From assembly GCA_036257595.1 (NCBI GenBank), contig DATAFF010000101.1:1-46287 (forward strand): a stretch of 46,287 nucleotides of DNA, in the 5' to 3' direction. The translations under genes were made by a program, and so were the position numbers. Below the pieces are notes generated by a model that saw only the letters and a list, made by a program, of their open reading frames with translations, ran no database searches and was not told the DNA's origin. Origin of the DNA: DATAFF01 sp036257595. Its GTDB lineage: Bacteria; Pseudomonadota; Alphaproteobacteria; Rhizobiales; Aestuariivirgaceae. Numbering within the stretch: the first letter of the stretch is position 1; each line of letters opens with the position of its first letter. Shown piece by piece: positions 10,425 through 18,398 of this stretch.

Positions 10425-11609
10425 TTAGATCTGATACATATAGACCTTGACGAGGCGGCGTCGCATCCGGACCTCCTCTACGGTCATATCCTTGTGCTTG
10501 TCATCAGGATCGTAGTCGAAATACGGCACGTGCTCATTGCTGGGAATGCCGTCGATCTCGCGAGACAGGATTTTGAATTGCTGACCAGGCGGAAACAGAA
10601 CTTCGCATTCTTGCGGTGATTTCGAGATTCTGCTGACGTCGACCGCACTACTTCTATTCTCCTTGAGCGCGATGACGAGCATGTAATTTCCAGGAATTCC
10701 GCTGAAATTCTTACGATAACTGGTAGACAAGAATGCGTAGTCCATAAAAATGGCTCCCGGGAGGAGCTTCTGTCCAAGCTCTTCATCCACGATTATTTTT
10801 CGACAGACGATACCCTTTTGCGCTTTCGGCATTGCCAGGATCCCTGTCGAGATGTCTTGAATGAGCTGTCTCTTCCAGAGTGGGACGGAATCGCTCATTT
10901 CTTCCAAATGCAACGTCTTTTCTCTTCGCATATCTGCATTGATGTGGCGAAAATCATCACCTGTGTAAGTAACAATCGCTAAAAGCGAGGCGGCCGGAAC
11001 ACCGTATTCGGCTGCATAGGCGCAAAGTGTGAACTTGTCCGTCGAAAATCTATCCAGCGGCGGCTTGTTCTCGAGTTGGCCGACCCATTCGCGCTCTTTC
11101 GCCTGCGCTTTCAGCTCGGACGCATAGTGCCGCTTCTTCTCTATCGAACCGAGCAACACCAAGGGCTTGCCAGGAGTGTAGTATTGCTCGAAGTCTTCCC
11201 GACTTGGAGGCAGCAGCACATCCTGCGCAGACTGCCGGATCAGCGGTGGTTTCGGCCGGGTCGGCGACGGGGGAATGATCTTCCATTTCGAGATCTTTCC
11301 CTTGATGACGGGAGAGCGGTCGAAGACTTTTGTCCGGACGGGAGCGCCGGCATCCGTGCCGTTGTTCCTCAACCGCAAAAGTGCGGGATTTTTTGCTCCG
11401 CTCGGTCCAGATGCGCTGCTGGTCAAAGGCAGTGAAGGTTGCTCGGGGAATTGATCGTAGGAAATCAGCGATCCTGTGCTTGCGGCAAAATTGAGTTGGA
11501 TTGACGTTGTGGCACTGGGCTGAAGCTTAGTTCCAATCGGGGATTCGGCAGTAGGAACATCGATGGTATTTGGTGGCGCGGTTCCAAAACCGGTCGTTCG
11601 ACTTGCCAT
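10425..11609 (-). CDS. Predicted arginine-type mono-ADP-ribosyltransferase (R-S-E class)
   Basis: This is a 394-residue protein with a Ser/Pro/Thr-rich, probably disordered first part (residues 1-130) and a C-terminal domain with the hallmarks of the ADP-ribosyltransferase exoenzyme fold. In order these are: a helix YTGDDFRHINADMRR (215-229), the NAD-binding arginine in IVCRKI (Arg270), FLSTS (STS at 295-297), and QECEVLFPPGQQFKIL with an E334-x-E336 pair. An R / STS / ExE set usually means transfer of ADP-ribose from NAD to arginine in a target protein. No signal peptide is visible. The ATG at 11609 has GGGGGA six bases upstream. Local GC is low (38-53% in stretches) against about 65% around it, suggesting acquisition. 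It lies downstream of a Cys-rich small gene and pncA. Family assignment is by motif reading only. Confidence 0.75.
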   Translation of the reverse strand: MASRTTGFGTAPPNTIDVPTAESPIGTKLQPSATTSIQLNFAASTGSLISYDQFPEQPSLPLTSSASGPSGAKNPALLRLRNNGTDAGAPVRTKVFDRSPVIKGKISKWKIIPPSPTRPKPPLIRQSAQDVLLPPSREDFEQYYTPGKPLVLLGSIEKKRHYASELKAQAKEREWVGQLENKPPLDRFSTDKFTLCAYAAEYGVPAASLLAIVTYTGDDFRHINADMRREKTLHLEEMSDSVPLWKRQLIQDISTGILAMPKAQKGIVCRKIIVDEELGQKLLPGAIFMDYAFLSTSYRKNFSGIPGNYMLVIALKENRSSAVDVSRISKSPQECEVLFPPGQQFKILSREIDGIPSNEHVPYFDYDPDDKHKDMTVEEVRMRRRLVKVYMYQI

Positions 11610-11649
11610 CAAGATCCCCCCGCTGAGCACTCATGAGCTCACCGGAGGA

Positions 11650-11679
11650 TTTATAAAACAATGTTATCGCAATCTTCAA
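11650..11679 (-). promoter_or_regulatory. Candidate sigma-70 promoter for the ADP-ribosyltransferase gene
   Basis: On the minus strand, TTGAAG (11679-11674) and TATAAA (11655-11650) are 18 bases apart, in an AT-rich gap unusual for this genome. The predicted transcript would start about 30-35 bases before the ATG at 11609, so the gene could be expressed independently of the upstream pncA group. Confidence 0.45.
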
Positions 11680-11708
11680 TTGCAACAATATGACACTTCA
11701 GCAGCCTC

Positions 11709-12002
11709 TCATTGCTGCGTGACATCGAAGTCGCCCTTAAACTTTTCGGCGAGCCGCCTGGCGCTTTCCTCGTCGAGCGGCTTCTCCTGTTCCGCCTCGG
11801 TGTGCGATTCCTCGGGAAGCAAGTCTGGGTCTGAGCTCTCCGAGCTGCAAGCCGCCTTGCCTGCGTGATCTTCCAAACTGCCCGCCTTGTCGGCGCAGCT
11901 GCAGAAGACGGCGCGCAAGAGTTTCGACAACGAAGTTAGGGTGCCGTGCTGTGGCTGAGGCTGTTCGGTGCTGCCGGCGCAGCATGGCGGAATGAATGTC
12001 AT
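11709..12002 (-). CDS. Hypothetical Cys-rich, acidic-tailed small protein
   Basis: This is a 97-residue protein that I do not recognise. It has five cysteines (7, 8, 34, 36, 52), a short central hydrophobic/basic stretch (SLSKLLRAVF) and a strongly acidic C-terminal third that ends in a likely helix (DEESARRLAEKFKGDFD). There is no signal peptide. The ATG at 12002 has GGGGG seven bases upstream; the longer in-phase extension upstream has an unlikely Arg/Trp/Cys-rich composition and overlaps pncA. It lies 99 bases upstream of the predicted ADP-ribosyltransferase, in the same direction. A partner role (chaperone, immunity or antitoxin) is possible but rests only on position. Confidence 0.55.
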   Translation of the reverse strand: MTFIPPCCAGSTEQPQPQHGTLTSLSKLLRAVFCSCADKAGSLEDHAGKAACSSESSDPDLLPEESHTEAEQEKPLDEESARRLAEKFKGDFDVTQQ

Positions 12003-12078
12003 TCGAAAACCCCCGGTTACAGAGACACCACATCCATAGCCGGAGATTGCGGTGGCTTCAACATGAAAGGACCACCGC

Positions 12079-12702
12079 TTAGAGCCGCACCACCTCGACG
12101 CCGGCCTGCTGCATCTCCGCCAGCGCCGCGGCGACTCCCTCCGGCGTGATCCCGCGGCTGGCATTCTCGATCACCCGCACCTTCACCCCGGGAAGCAGGG
12201 CGGCGGCATCGAGGGCGCTGAACTTGACGCAGTAATCCGTGGCGAGCCCGCAAATATCGAGTTCGCTGATGCCGCGCTCGATCAGCGCGCGGTGGAGCCC
12301 GGTCAATCGCTCCGCATGATTGTCGCGGAACGCCGAGTAGCTGTCGACCTCGCTGTCCTCGCCCTTGCGCTGAACGAAATGGATTCGCTCGGTGTCGAGC
12401 TCGGGATGGAGCTCGGCATCGCGGGTGCCCTGGACGCAGTGATCGGGCCACATGACCTGCGGCTTGCCGCGCAGCGAACCCATGTCGAACGGCTTCTTGC
12501 CCGGATGCTGCGAGGCAAAGCTCTTGTGGTGCGGCGGATGCCAGTCCTGCGACGCCACGATGAGATCGTAGTCGCCCTCGGCCATCAGCCGATTGATCAC
12601 CGGCACGACCTCGTCGCCACCGGGAACCGGCAGATTGCCATCCGCGCAGAAACCGTTCTGCACATCGACGATCAGCAGAGCGCGCTTGCCCGAGCCGGCC
12701 AT
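12079..12702 (-). CDS. pncA: Nicotinamidase
   Basis: PncA hydrolyses nicotinamide to nicotinate, the first step of NAD salvage. The 207-residue product is the usual size for the cysteine-hydrolase fold. The catalytic triad reads Asp13 (IVDVQNGF), Lys113 (QRKG) and Cys158 (ATDYCVKF). The metal site includes Asp53 and His55 (QDWHPPHH) and His88 (PDHCVQG). The ATG follows the stop of the upstream membrane-protein gene after a single base, so the two are probably co-translated. The downstream genes are a Cys-rich small protein and a predicted NAD-consuming ADP-ribosyltransferase, a pairing that makes metabolic sense but may be coincidental. Confidence 0.93.
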   Translation of the reverse strand: MAGSGKRALLIVDVQNGFCADGNLPVPGGDEVVPVINRLMAEGDYDLIVASQDWHPPHHKSFASQHPGKKPFDMGSLRGKPQVMWPDHCVQGTRDAELHPELDTERIHFVQRKGEDSEVDSYSAFRDNHAERLTGLHRALIERGISELDICGLATDYCVKFSALDAAALLPGVKVRVIENASRGITPEGVAAALAEMQQAGVEVVRL

Positions 12703-12703
12703 G

Positions 12704-13033
12704 TCAGGCGGTGCGCTGGCGCGCCAGCAGCCAGCTTGCACCGCTGATGAGGAGCGCCGCCGCAGCGCACAGTCCGGCGAGCCCGGCAAGCCCGCCCAGA
12801 TTGCCACGCACCGGCAGCCGCAGACTTGCAGCCGAAATCTCGAACATCCCCATGCTGCCGGCGCCGAGAATGCCGAGCACCGCTCCGACTGCCATCGCCA
12901 GCGCCATGGCGAACAGAACGAGGGTGCGCCGCGCACCGGCCTCGCGGGCCAGCAGTTCGTCCGAAACGCGCCGCGTTTCTGCACCGAGCGCCGTCATTGG
13001 AACGGTGTTCTCCCCCTCGCCATTCCACGCCAT
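12704..13033 (-). CDS. Hypothetical small membrane protein
   Basis: This 109-residue protein has two predicted membrane segments, one at about 38-64 (LVLFAMALAMAVGAVLGILG…) and one near the C-terminus (LAGLAGLCAAAALLISGASW). The N-terminal 35 residues are soluble and charged. The ATG at 13033 is supported by GAGGAGG seven bases upstream. It ends one base before pncA starts, so they form an operon. No domain family is recognised. Confidence 0.7.
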   Translation of the reverse strand: MAWNGEGENTVPMTALGAETRRVSDELLAREAGARRTLVLFAMALAMAVGAVLGILGAGSMGMFEISAASLRLPVRGNLGGLAGLAGLCAAAALLISGASWLLARQRTA

Positions 13034-13159
13034 GCTCATCCTCCTCGCGCTCGCCTCAACTTTCTGGATGGACATCTTGACCCTCGCGCAACCAGCTTGT
13101 GCATCACAGCGGAATTTCTCGTGGCGGAAATAGGGCAAGGTGTCGCTGTGTCTGATCTG

Positions 13160-15211
13160 TCACGCCGCTTCTGCGCCGCCGGCTTTGCCCCGCCGCCGTC
13201 GCGCGCGGATCGTCCGGGTGCTGGGGAATGTCACGGTGACGGTGGTGCCGATCCCGAGCGCGCTGTCGATCGCGAGCGTTGCGCCATGCGCCTCGGCCAA
13301 CGCCCTTGTGAGGGTGAGACCGAGGCCGACCCCGTCATGGCTCCGCGCCGCTCCCGAGCGCACCTGGAAGAAGGCTTCGCTTACCCGCGCCAGCGCATCC
13401 GGCGGAATGCCGATGCCGGTATCGCGAACGGCCAGGCTCAGCCGACCCTCGCGGTCCACCATGATGCGCACCTTGATCTTCGGAGCCTTTCGCCGGTTGA
13501 AGCGGATTGCATTGGACAGCAGGTGCTCGAGAATGCGTCGGAAGGCGCGCGGATCGGCGAGCAGCGCCGCGTTGCAGCTGCGATCGATGAGGGTGATCGC
13601 AATGCCGTTCGCTTCGAGCTCCGCGGCGTGCGAGGCGATCACCCGCGATGCGGTAAGCCCGGGGGCAAACGGCTCCGCCTCGATGGCGGGCGCAGCCTTG
13701 TCGAGCCGGTTGAGCTCGATGATCGTATTGATGAGCGACAGCAGCTTCGTCGCCGACGCCTCGATGATCTGACCGTATTCGCGATAGCTCCGCTGTCCGC
13801 CGAGACCGACCTGCTCGCGCGCGATGATGCCGGCGAAGCCGATCACCGAATTGAGCGGCGTCCTGAGCTCATGGCTCATCAGCGAGATGAACTCCGATTT
13901 GGCTCGGTTGGCCGCCTCGGCCGTGAGCCGGGCCGCGATCAGCTTCTGCTCGTTCTCGTTTCGCTCGCTGATATCGTGCCACAGGGCCACCACGCGCTCG
14001 AGCGCTCCGCCGAAATTGAACACCGGGCAGAGCACCAGGTCGATCACCTTTGCCGATCCGGCTGCGCTGGTAATCCGCACCTCGCCGCGCCAGATATCGT
14101 GCCGTGCCAGCGCCTTCCGGGCATTTTCGGCCTGTTCGGCAGACAGCCCGGAGAATGCGCCCACCTCGCTGGCCGGGCGTCCGATCACCTGTTCGGCGGT
14201 CGAGCCGGTCAGCGTCAGGAAGCCTGAATTGACGTGCTCGATCCGATCGCTCCGATCGATGATTTCGATACCGACCGGGACGTGCTCCATCAGTTCGGCG
14301 AACAGGCGCTGCTTCTCCTCGGCCCGCGACTGCTCGTCGAGCAGCGCGTTCCACTCGCCCCCCAGCACATCGAAATCGCCAACTCCGGTCGGGGCCGCCC
14401 GCACCGTGCGGTCGCCGGAGCGTTGGCGTTCGATCATCGCCCGCAAGCTGCCGAGCGGCAGCGCGACATATCGTCGGAAAGTCGCCCAGGTGGAGGCGAG
14501 CATGGCGGCAGCGCTCAACCCGAACAGCAGGGCGATGAGCGAAACCGTGGCATCGGCGACCTTGAGCGCCCAACCCGGGCTCATCTCGACCGCGATGACG
14601 CCGCCATAGCTGTCACGATCGCCCTGGACAACGAGCGCATGGGGTTGCGATGTGATCGGCGCGAGCACGAGATCGAGGCCGCTCGGCTTGAGCGGAGATT
14701 GCTGCGAGTGCCAGGCCGGGATCAGCCAATTGTATGACGCAGCCGGGTCGCTGGCCTCGATCTGGCGCGACGCCGGCACCAGCGGCAGCACGGCCACAGT
14801 TCTGTCGAAACCGATTCTGGCGCAGGAGGAGAAGCTGCCGGTCTTGAGCGCCGCTGCCATGGCATCGCGCAGCGCGGCATCTGGCAAGGAGTCGAGGCTG
14901 GTGCCGATCAGCTTTGGATTGCTGGCGGCGACGATGACCGCCGGCTCGCCTTGCACCACCAGGACGGTCGCCGTCGAGCCATAGCCGCTCAGGCCGGTGA
15001 CGAGGTTCTGCAGATAACCGCGATTGCGGGTGATCAGCGCCCCACCATCGATCGACCGGGCGAGCTCGATGCTGCGGAGCTCCAGGGATTGATGCAGCGC
15101 CGAGGAGATCACCCTGCCAACGATCAGGGTGGCGCACAGGGTGACAATCACGCTGACGCACAACGGCCAGCGTAGAAACGCATGGCGAAGCTGGATTACG
15201 CCGTCCGACAT
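13160..15211 (-). CDS. PAS-containing sensor histidine kinase, orphan
   Basis: This is a 683-residue membrane sensor kinase. One N-terminal membrane helix (about 15-38) and another (222-242) enclose a periplasmic sensing region of about 180 residues. A HAMP-like linker follows, then a PAS domain (about 302-417; HVPVGIEIIDRSDRIEHVN). The HisKA domain has the phospho-acceptor His447 in SHELRTPLNS. The C-terminal ATPase domain shows the N box (ILEHLLSNAIRFN), DTGIGIP and a GVGLGLTL G box. No response-regulator gene is adjacent. The upstream FAD monooxygenase gene ends 27 bases before it in the same direction, so the two may share a transcript. Signal and target are unknown. Confidence 0.93.
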   Translation of the reverse strand: MSDGVIQLRHAFLRWPLCVSVIVTLCATLIVGRVISSALHQSLELRSIELARSIDGGALITRNRGYLQNLVTGLSGYGSTATVLVVQGEPAVIVAASNPKLIGTSLDSLPDAALRDAMAAALKTGSFSSCARIGFDRTVAVLPLVPASRQIEASDPAASYNWLIPAWHSQQSPLKPSGLDLVLAPITSQPHALVVQGDRDSYGGVIAVEMSPGWALKVADATVSLIALLFGLSAAAMLASTWATFRRYVALPLGSLRAMIERQRSGDRTVRAAPTGVGDFDVLGGEWNALLDEQSRAEEKQRLFAELMEHVPVGIEIIDRSDRIEHVNSGFLTLTGSTAEQVIGRPASEVGAFSGLSAEQAENARKALARHDIWRGEVRITSAAGSAKVIDLVLCPVFNFGGALERVVALWHDISERNENEQKLIAARLTAEAANRAKSEFISLMSHELRTPLNSVIGFAGIIAREQVGLGGQRSYREYGQIIEASATKLLSLINTIIELNRLDKAAPAIEAEPFAPGLTASRVIASHAAELEANGIAITLIDRSCNAALLADPRAFRRILEHLLSNAIRFNRRKAPKIKVRIMVDREGRLSLAVRDTGIGIPPDALARVSEAFFQVRSGAARSHDGVGLGLTLTRALAEAHGATLAIDSALGIGTTVTVTFPSTRTIRARRRRGKAGGAEAA

Positions 15212-15238
15212 CCGCCGGCATTATGGCCGACAAAGGCT

Positions 15239-16420
15239 TCAGATCGCGTTAACGTCGGCGGGCGGATGCCAGCCATAGAGCCAGTCCAGACGCCGGATCG
15301 CGAGCGGCCCGGGGAGCAGCCTCAGCACCAGATCACGCAGCCTGCCGACGGGGCCGCCATGATGGTAAAGAGACCCCTGACGCCGTGCCGCGAGCGTCAG
15401 CCGGGCGGTTCTCGCCAGCCTGTGCCGTTCATAGGCGCGAAAGGTTTCCGCCAGCGGCGCGCCGCCTGCCAGCCGGCCGAGCACCGCTGCATCCTCGAGT
15501 GCCATCGCCGCCCCCTGCGCCAGAAAGGGGAGGGCCGGATGCGCTGCATCCCCGACCAGGGTGACCGTGCCATCGCCCCACCGCGCTGCCGGCGGACGGT
15601 CCGCACCCATGAAGCGCGCCCAGCCCGGTGCGGCGTGGAGCAGCTCGTCGAGGACCCGCGCCCGCCGCGGCAGGGCGGCGATCACCTCGGCCTGTTCCGC
15701 CGGTGCGCTCCAGCCGTCGCCGTCCCCATGACCGGCGACCACCACCACCAGGTTGATGAGACTCCCGCCCGCCACGGCATAGGCAACGGCATGAGCATTC
15801 TTCAGGAGGTAGAGGCTGACCTGATCGGCGATGATCTCGCGCGGTGCCGCAGCGCACCGCAGCAGCGCTCGATAGAGCCGATGGCCTGACGCTGCCGGCG
15901 ACCCGTCATGGAGGAGCTTGGCCCGCACCGTCGAGCGGATGCCGTCGGCGCCGATCACCGCCTCGACTGCGTGCGCACTGCCGTCGGCGAGCACCAGTCG
16001 CTGGCGGCCGGCAGCTTCCGCCGTCAGCGCAGTTACCCGGCTGTCGTAGCGGAGGCTGATCCCGTCATGAGCCGCTGCCGTCCGCAGCAGGGCGTTCAGC
16101 AGATCGGCCCGGTGCCCCACCCGATAGGCCGCGCCATAGCGGGTTTCGAAGCGCGTCCCGAACGGGATCTCGGTCAGGAGAGCGCCGGTCTCGCCATTGT
16201 GGACCGCCAGCGCCCGCGGCGCCGTGCTGACGGCAACCACCGCGTCATAGGCGCCGATCGCCTGGAGCGCGCGGGCCGCATTGGGGCCGATCTGGACCCC
16301 GGCGCCAGCCGTCTCGGCAGCCGCCGCCTGCTCGAAGACCGCAACCTCGAAACCCTTGCGCGCCAAGGCAATTGCTGCCGCGATTCCGGCGATCCCGCCG
16401 CCTACCACCCCGATGCTCAC
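15239..16420 (-). CDS. FAD-dependent aromatic-type monooxygenase
   Basis: This is a 393-residue group A flavoprotein monooxygenase of the salicylate hydroxylase / zeaxanthin epoxidase type. The Rossmann FAD motif GVVGGGIAGIAAAIAL lies at the N-terminus. The mid-protein GADGIRSTVR (DG motif) and the later GDAAHPALPFLAQGA (GD motif) complete the set. Such enzymes hydroxylate aromatic rings using NAD(P)H and oxygen; the substrate is not clear here. The GTG at 16420 is preferred because GGGGG lies about nine bases upstream and the frame then begins VSIGVVGGG; a GTG at 16426 is the alternative. It is divergent from the aminotransferase gene and upstream of the orphan kinase. Confidence 0.88.
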   Translation of the reverse strand: MSIGVVGGGIAGIAAAIALARKGFEVAVFEQAAAAETAGAGVQIGPNAARALQAIGAYDAVVAVSTAPRALAVHNGETGALLTEIPFGTRFETRYGAAYRVGHRADLLNALLRTAAAHDGISLRYDSRVTALTAEAAGRQRLVLADGSAHAVEAVIGADGIRSTVRAKLLHDGSPAASGHRLYRALLRCAAAPREIIADQVSLYLLKNAHAVAYAVAGGSLINLVVVVAGHGDGDGWSAPAEQAEVIAALPRRARVLDELLHAAPGWARFMGADRPPAARWGDGTVTLVGDAAHPALPFLAQGAAMALEDAAVLGRLAGGAPLAETFRAYERHRLARTARLTLAARRQGSLYHHGGPVGRLRDLVLRLLPGPLAIRRLDWLYGWHPPADVNAI

Positions 16421-16534
16421 CGACACGCGCCCCCGAACCGCCACCCTTGCGCTTTTTTCTTGCCACCTCGAAACGCGCGCACTATCGAGGCGTGCCCGGT
16501 CATGGGCCATGCATTCGTCTCGGGGAACCACCTC

Positions 16535-17737
16535 ATGGGCTTTTTTGCCAATTCGCTCAATCGCATCCAGCCGGCGCAGACCATCGCCATCTCTGCCAAG
16601 GCCCGCGCCCTCAAGGCCGAGGGCCGCGATGTGATCGGCCTTGCCGCCGGCGAGCCCGATTTCGACACGCCGGCCAACATAAAGGAAGCGGCGATCGCCG
16701 CAATTCGCCGCGGCGAGACCAAATATACCGATGTCGATGGGATCCCCGAGCTCAAAAAGGCGATCGTCGCGAAGTTCAAGCGCGACAACGGGCTCGACTA
16801 CAAGCTCTCCGAGATCACCGTCGGTACCGGCGGCAAGCAGGTGCTGTTCAACGGCCTGATGGCCACCGTCGATCACGGCGACGAGGTGGTGATCCCGGCA
16901 CCCTATTGGGTGAGCTATCCCGATATCGTGCAGTTGGCCGGCGGCACCCCGGTCATCGCCCGGACCCGCCTCGAGGACGGCTACAAGCTCCGCCCGGCGG
17001 CTCTCGACCAGGCTATCACCGCCAGGACCAAATGGGTCGTGCTCAACTCGCCGTCAAACCCTTCGGGTGCCGCCTACTCGGCTGCCGAGCTCAAGCAGCT
17101 GACGGATGTGCTGATGAACCACCCGCATGTCTGGCTGCTTTGCGATGACATGTATGAGCACCTCGTCTATGACGGCTTCCGCTTCGCCACCGCGGTGGAG
17201 GTCGAGCCGCGGCTGCGCGATCGCTGCCTGACCATGAATGGCGTCTCGAAGGCCTATTGCATGACCGGCTGGCGCATCGGCTATGGCGGCGGCCCCGAGC
17301 CGCTGATCAAGGCGATGGCCAAGCTTCAGTCGCAATCGACCTCCAACCCCACCTCGGTCTCGCAATGGGCCGCTGTCGAGGCGCTCAACGGCCCGCAGGA
17401 TTTCATCGAGGCCAACAACCGTGTGTTCCGCGAGCGCCGCGACCTCGTGGTCTCGATGCTCAACCAGAGCCGTGGCCTATCTTGTCCGACTCCGCAGGGG
17501 GCCTTCTACGTGTTTCCCTCCTGCGAGGGCACTATCGGCCGCACGGCGCCGAGCGGCAGGGTCATCGGCAGCGACGAGGATTTCGCCACCGAGTTGCTCG
17601 GCTCAGAAGGCGTTGCCGTGGTCCATGGTGCGGCCTTCGGCATGTCGCCCTATTTCCGCATCAGCTATGCCACCGCCACCTCGGCGCTGGAGGATGCCTG
17701 TCAGCGCATCCAGCGCTTTTGTGCAAGCTTGCGATGA
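16535..17737 (+). CDS. aatA: Pyridoxal-phosphate aminotransferase, aspartate aminotransferase type
   Basis: This is a 400-residue class I aminotransferase of subgroup I-gamma, interconverting aspartate and oxaloacetate with 2-oxoglutarate. The PLP lysine is Lys239 in GVSKAYCMTGWRIGY. Other landmarks are GEPDFDTP near the start, SPSNPSGAAY (cofactor and substrate contacts) and FRISYATA with the carboxylate-binding arginine. The ATG at 16535 gives the usual MGFFANSLNRIQPA start and has GGGGAA seven bases upstream; an ATG at 16502 would add eleven residues. The DUF992 gene follows immediately. Confidence 0.93.
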   Translation: MGFFANSLNRIQPAQTIAISAKARALKAEGRDVIGLAAGEPDFDTPANIKEAAIAAIRRGETKYTDVDGIPELKKAIVAKFKRDNGLDYKLSEITVGTGGKQVLFNGLMATVDHGDEVVIPAPYWVSYPDIVQLAGGTPVIARTRLEDGYKLRPAALDQAITARTKWVVLNSPSNPSGAAYSAAELKQLTDVLMNHPHVWLLCDDMYEHLVYDGFRFATAVEVEPRLRDRCLTMNGVSKAYCMTGWRIGYGGGPEPLIKAMAKLQSQSTSNPTSVSQWAAVEALNGPQDFIEANNRVFRERRDLVVSMLNQSRGLSCPTPQGAFYVFPSCEGTIGRTAPSGRVIGSDEDFATELLGSEGVAVVHGAAFGMSPYFRISYATATSALEDACQRIQRFCASLR

Positions 17738-17760
17738 CCGACGGATCTGGGAGGTACGTC

Positions 17761-18243
17761 ATGCGTGGTACTGTTGCATTGTTGCAGCGTGGGATCTGCC
17801 TTGCCGGCCTGTTCGCTCTCGCCGCTGCTCCGGCAGCGGCGCAATCGGGCGTCAATATCGGCACCCTTGCCTGCAACGTTTCGGGCGGCATCGGCTATAT
17901 CATCACCTCCGCCAAATCCATGGCCTGCACCTTCTCGCCGGCCGGCGGTCCGCCGCAGCATTATTCCGGCGTCATCCGCAAATTCGGCCTCGATATCGGC
18001 TTCTCGGGTGAGGCGGTGATGACCTGGGTGGTGTTCGCGCCTGGCAGCGTGGCGCGCGGCGCATTGCAAGGCAGCTATGCCGGCGCCTCCGCCGAGGTGT
18101 CGGCCGGTCTGGGCCTGGGCGCCAATGCCCTGGTCGGCGGCTTCGATGGTTCGATCGCGCTGCAACCCCTGTCGATCCAGGGCCAGACCGGGCTGAATGT
18201 CGCTGCCGGCGTCGCCTCGCTCGAGCTCCGCGCCGAGCGTTAG
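17761..18243 (+). CDS. DUF992 domain-containing secreted protein
   Basis: This 160-residue protein has a clear signal peptide (hydrophobic core LAGLFALAAAPAAA, cleavage expected after AAA near residue 27). It then shows the DUF992 pattern: VNIGTLACNVSGGIGYIITSAKSMACTF, two conserved cysteines, a YSG motif and a glycine-rich C-terminal half. The family is largely alphaproteobacterial and of unknown function. GGAGG sits six bases before the ATG at 17761. An ATG at 17734 that overlaps the aminotransferase stop would only lengthen the signal region. Confidence 0.88.
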   Translation: MRGTVALLQRGICLAGLFALAAAPAAAQSGVNIGTLACNVSGGIGYIITSAKSMACTFSPAGGPPQHYSGVIRKFGLDIGFSGEAVMTWVVFAPGSVARGALQGSYAGASAEVSAGLGLGANALVGGFDGSIALQPLSIQGQTGLNVAAGVASLELRAER

Positions 18244-18398
18244 ATCATGCTCTAGGTCATGCTCTGAGCGAGCAATCTCCTTGCCAATCCCGCCGATTGG
18301 AGCGAGCATGAAGGGCGTGAGGGGAACCGCCCTGTCGGTTTCCAGACAAAAACGGGCGGTCCTCGCGCGGCAACGTCGCGACAGAGGAGGAACCGGCG

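Noticed and set aside
12593..14227. Plus-strand 544-codon frame across pncA and the histidine kinase
   Set aside because: It crosses several well-supported minus-strand genes and has no domain or ribosome-binding site.
18326..18360. ACCGCCC/GGGCGGT inverted repeat upstream of the EF-G-like gene
   Set aside because: Seven GC base pairs with a 21-base loop are expected by chance in this composition; no riboswitch-like features.
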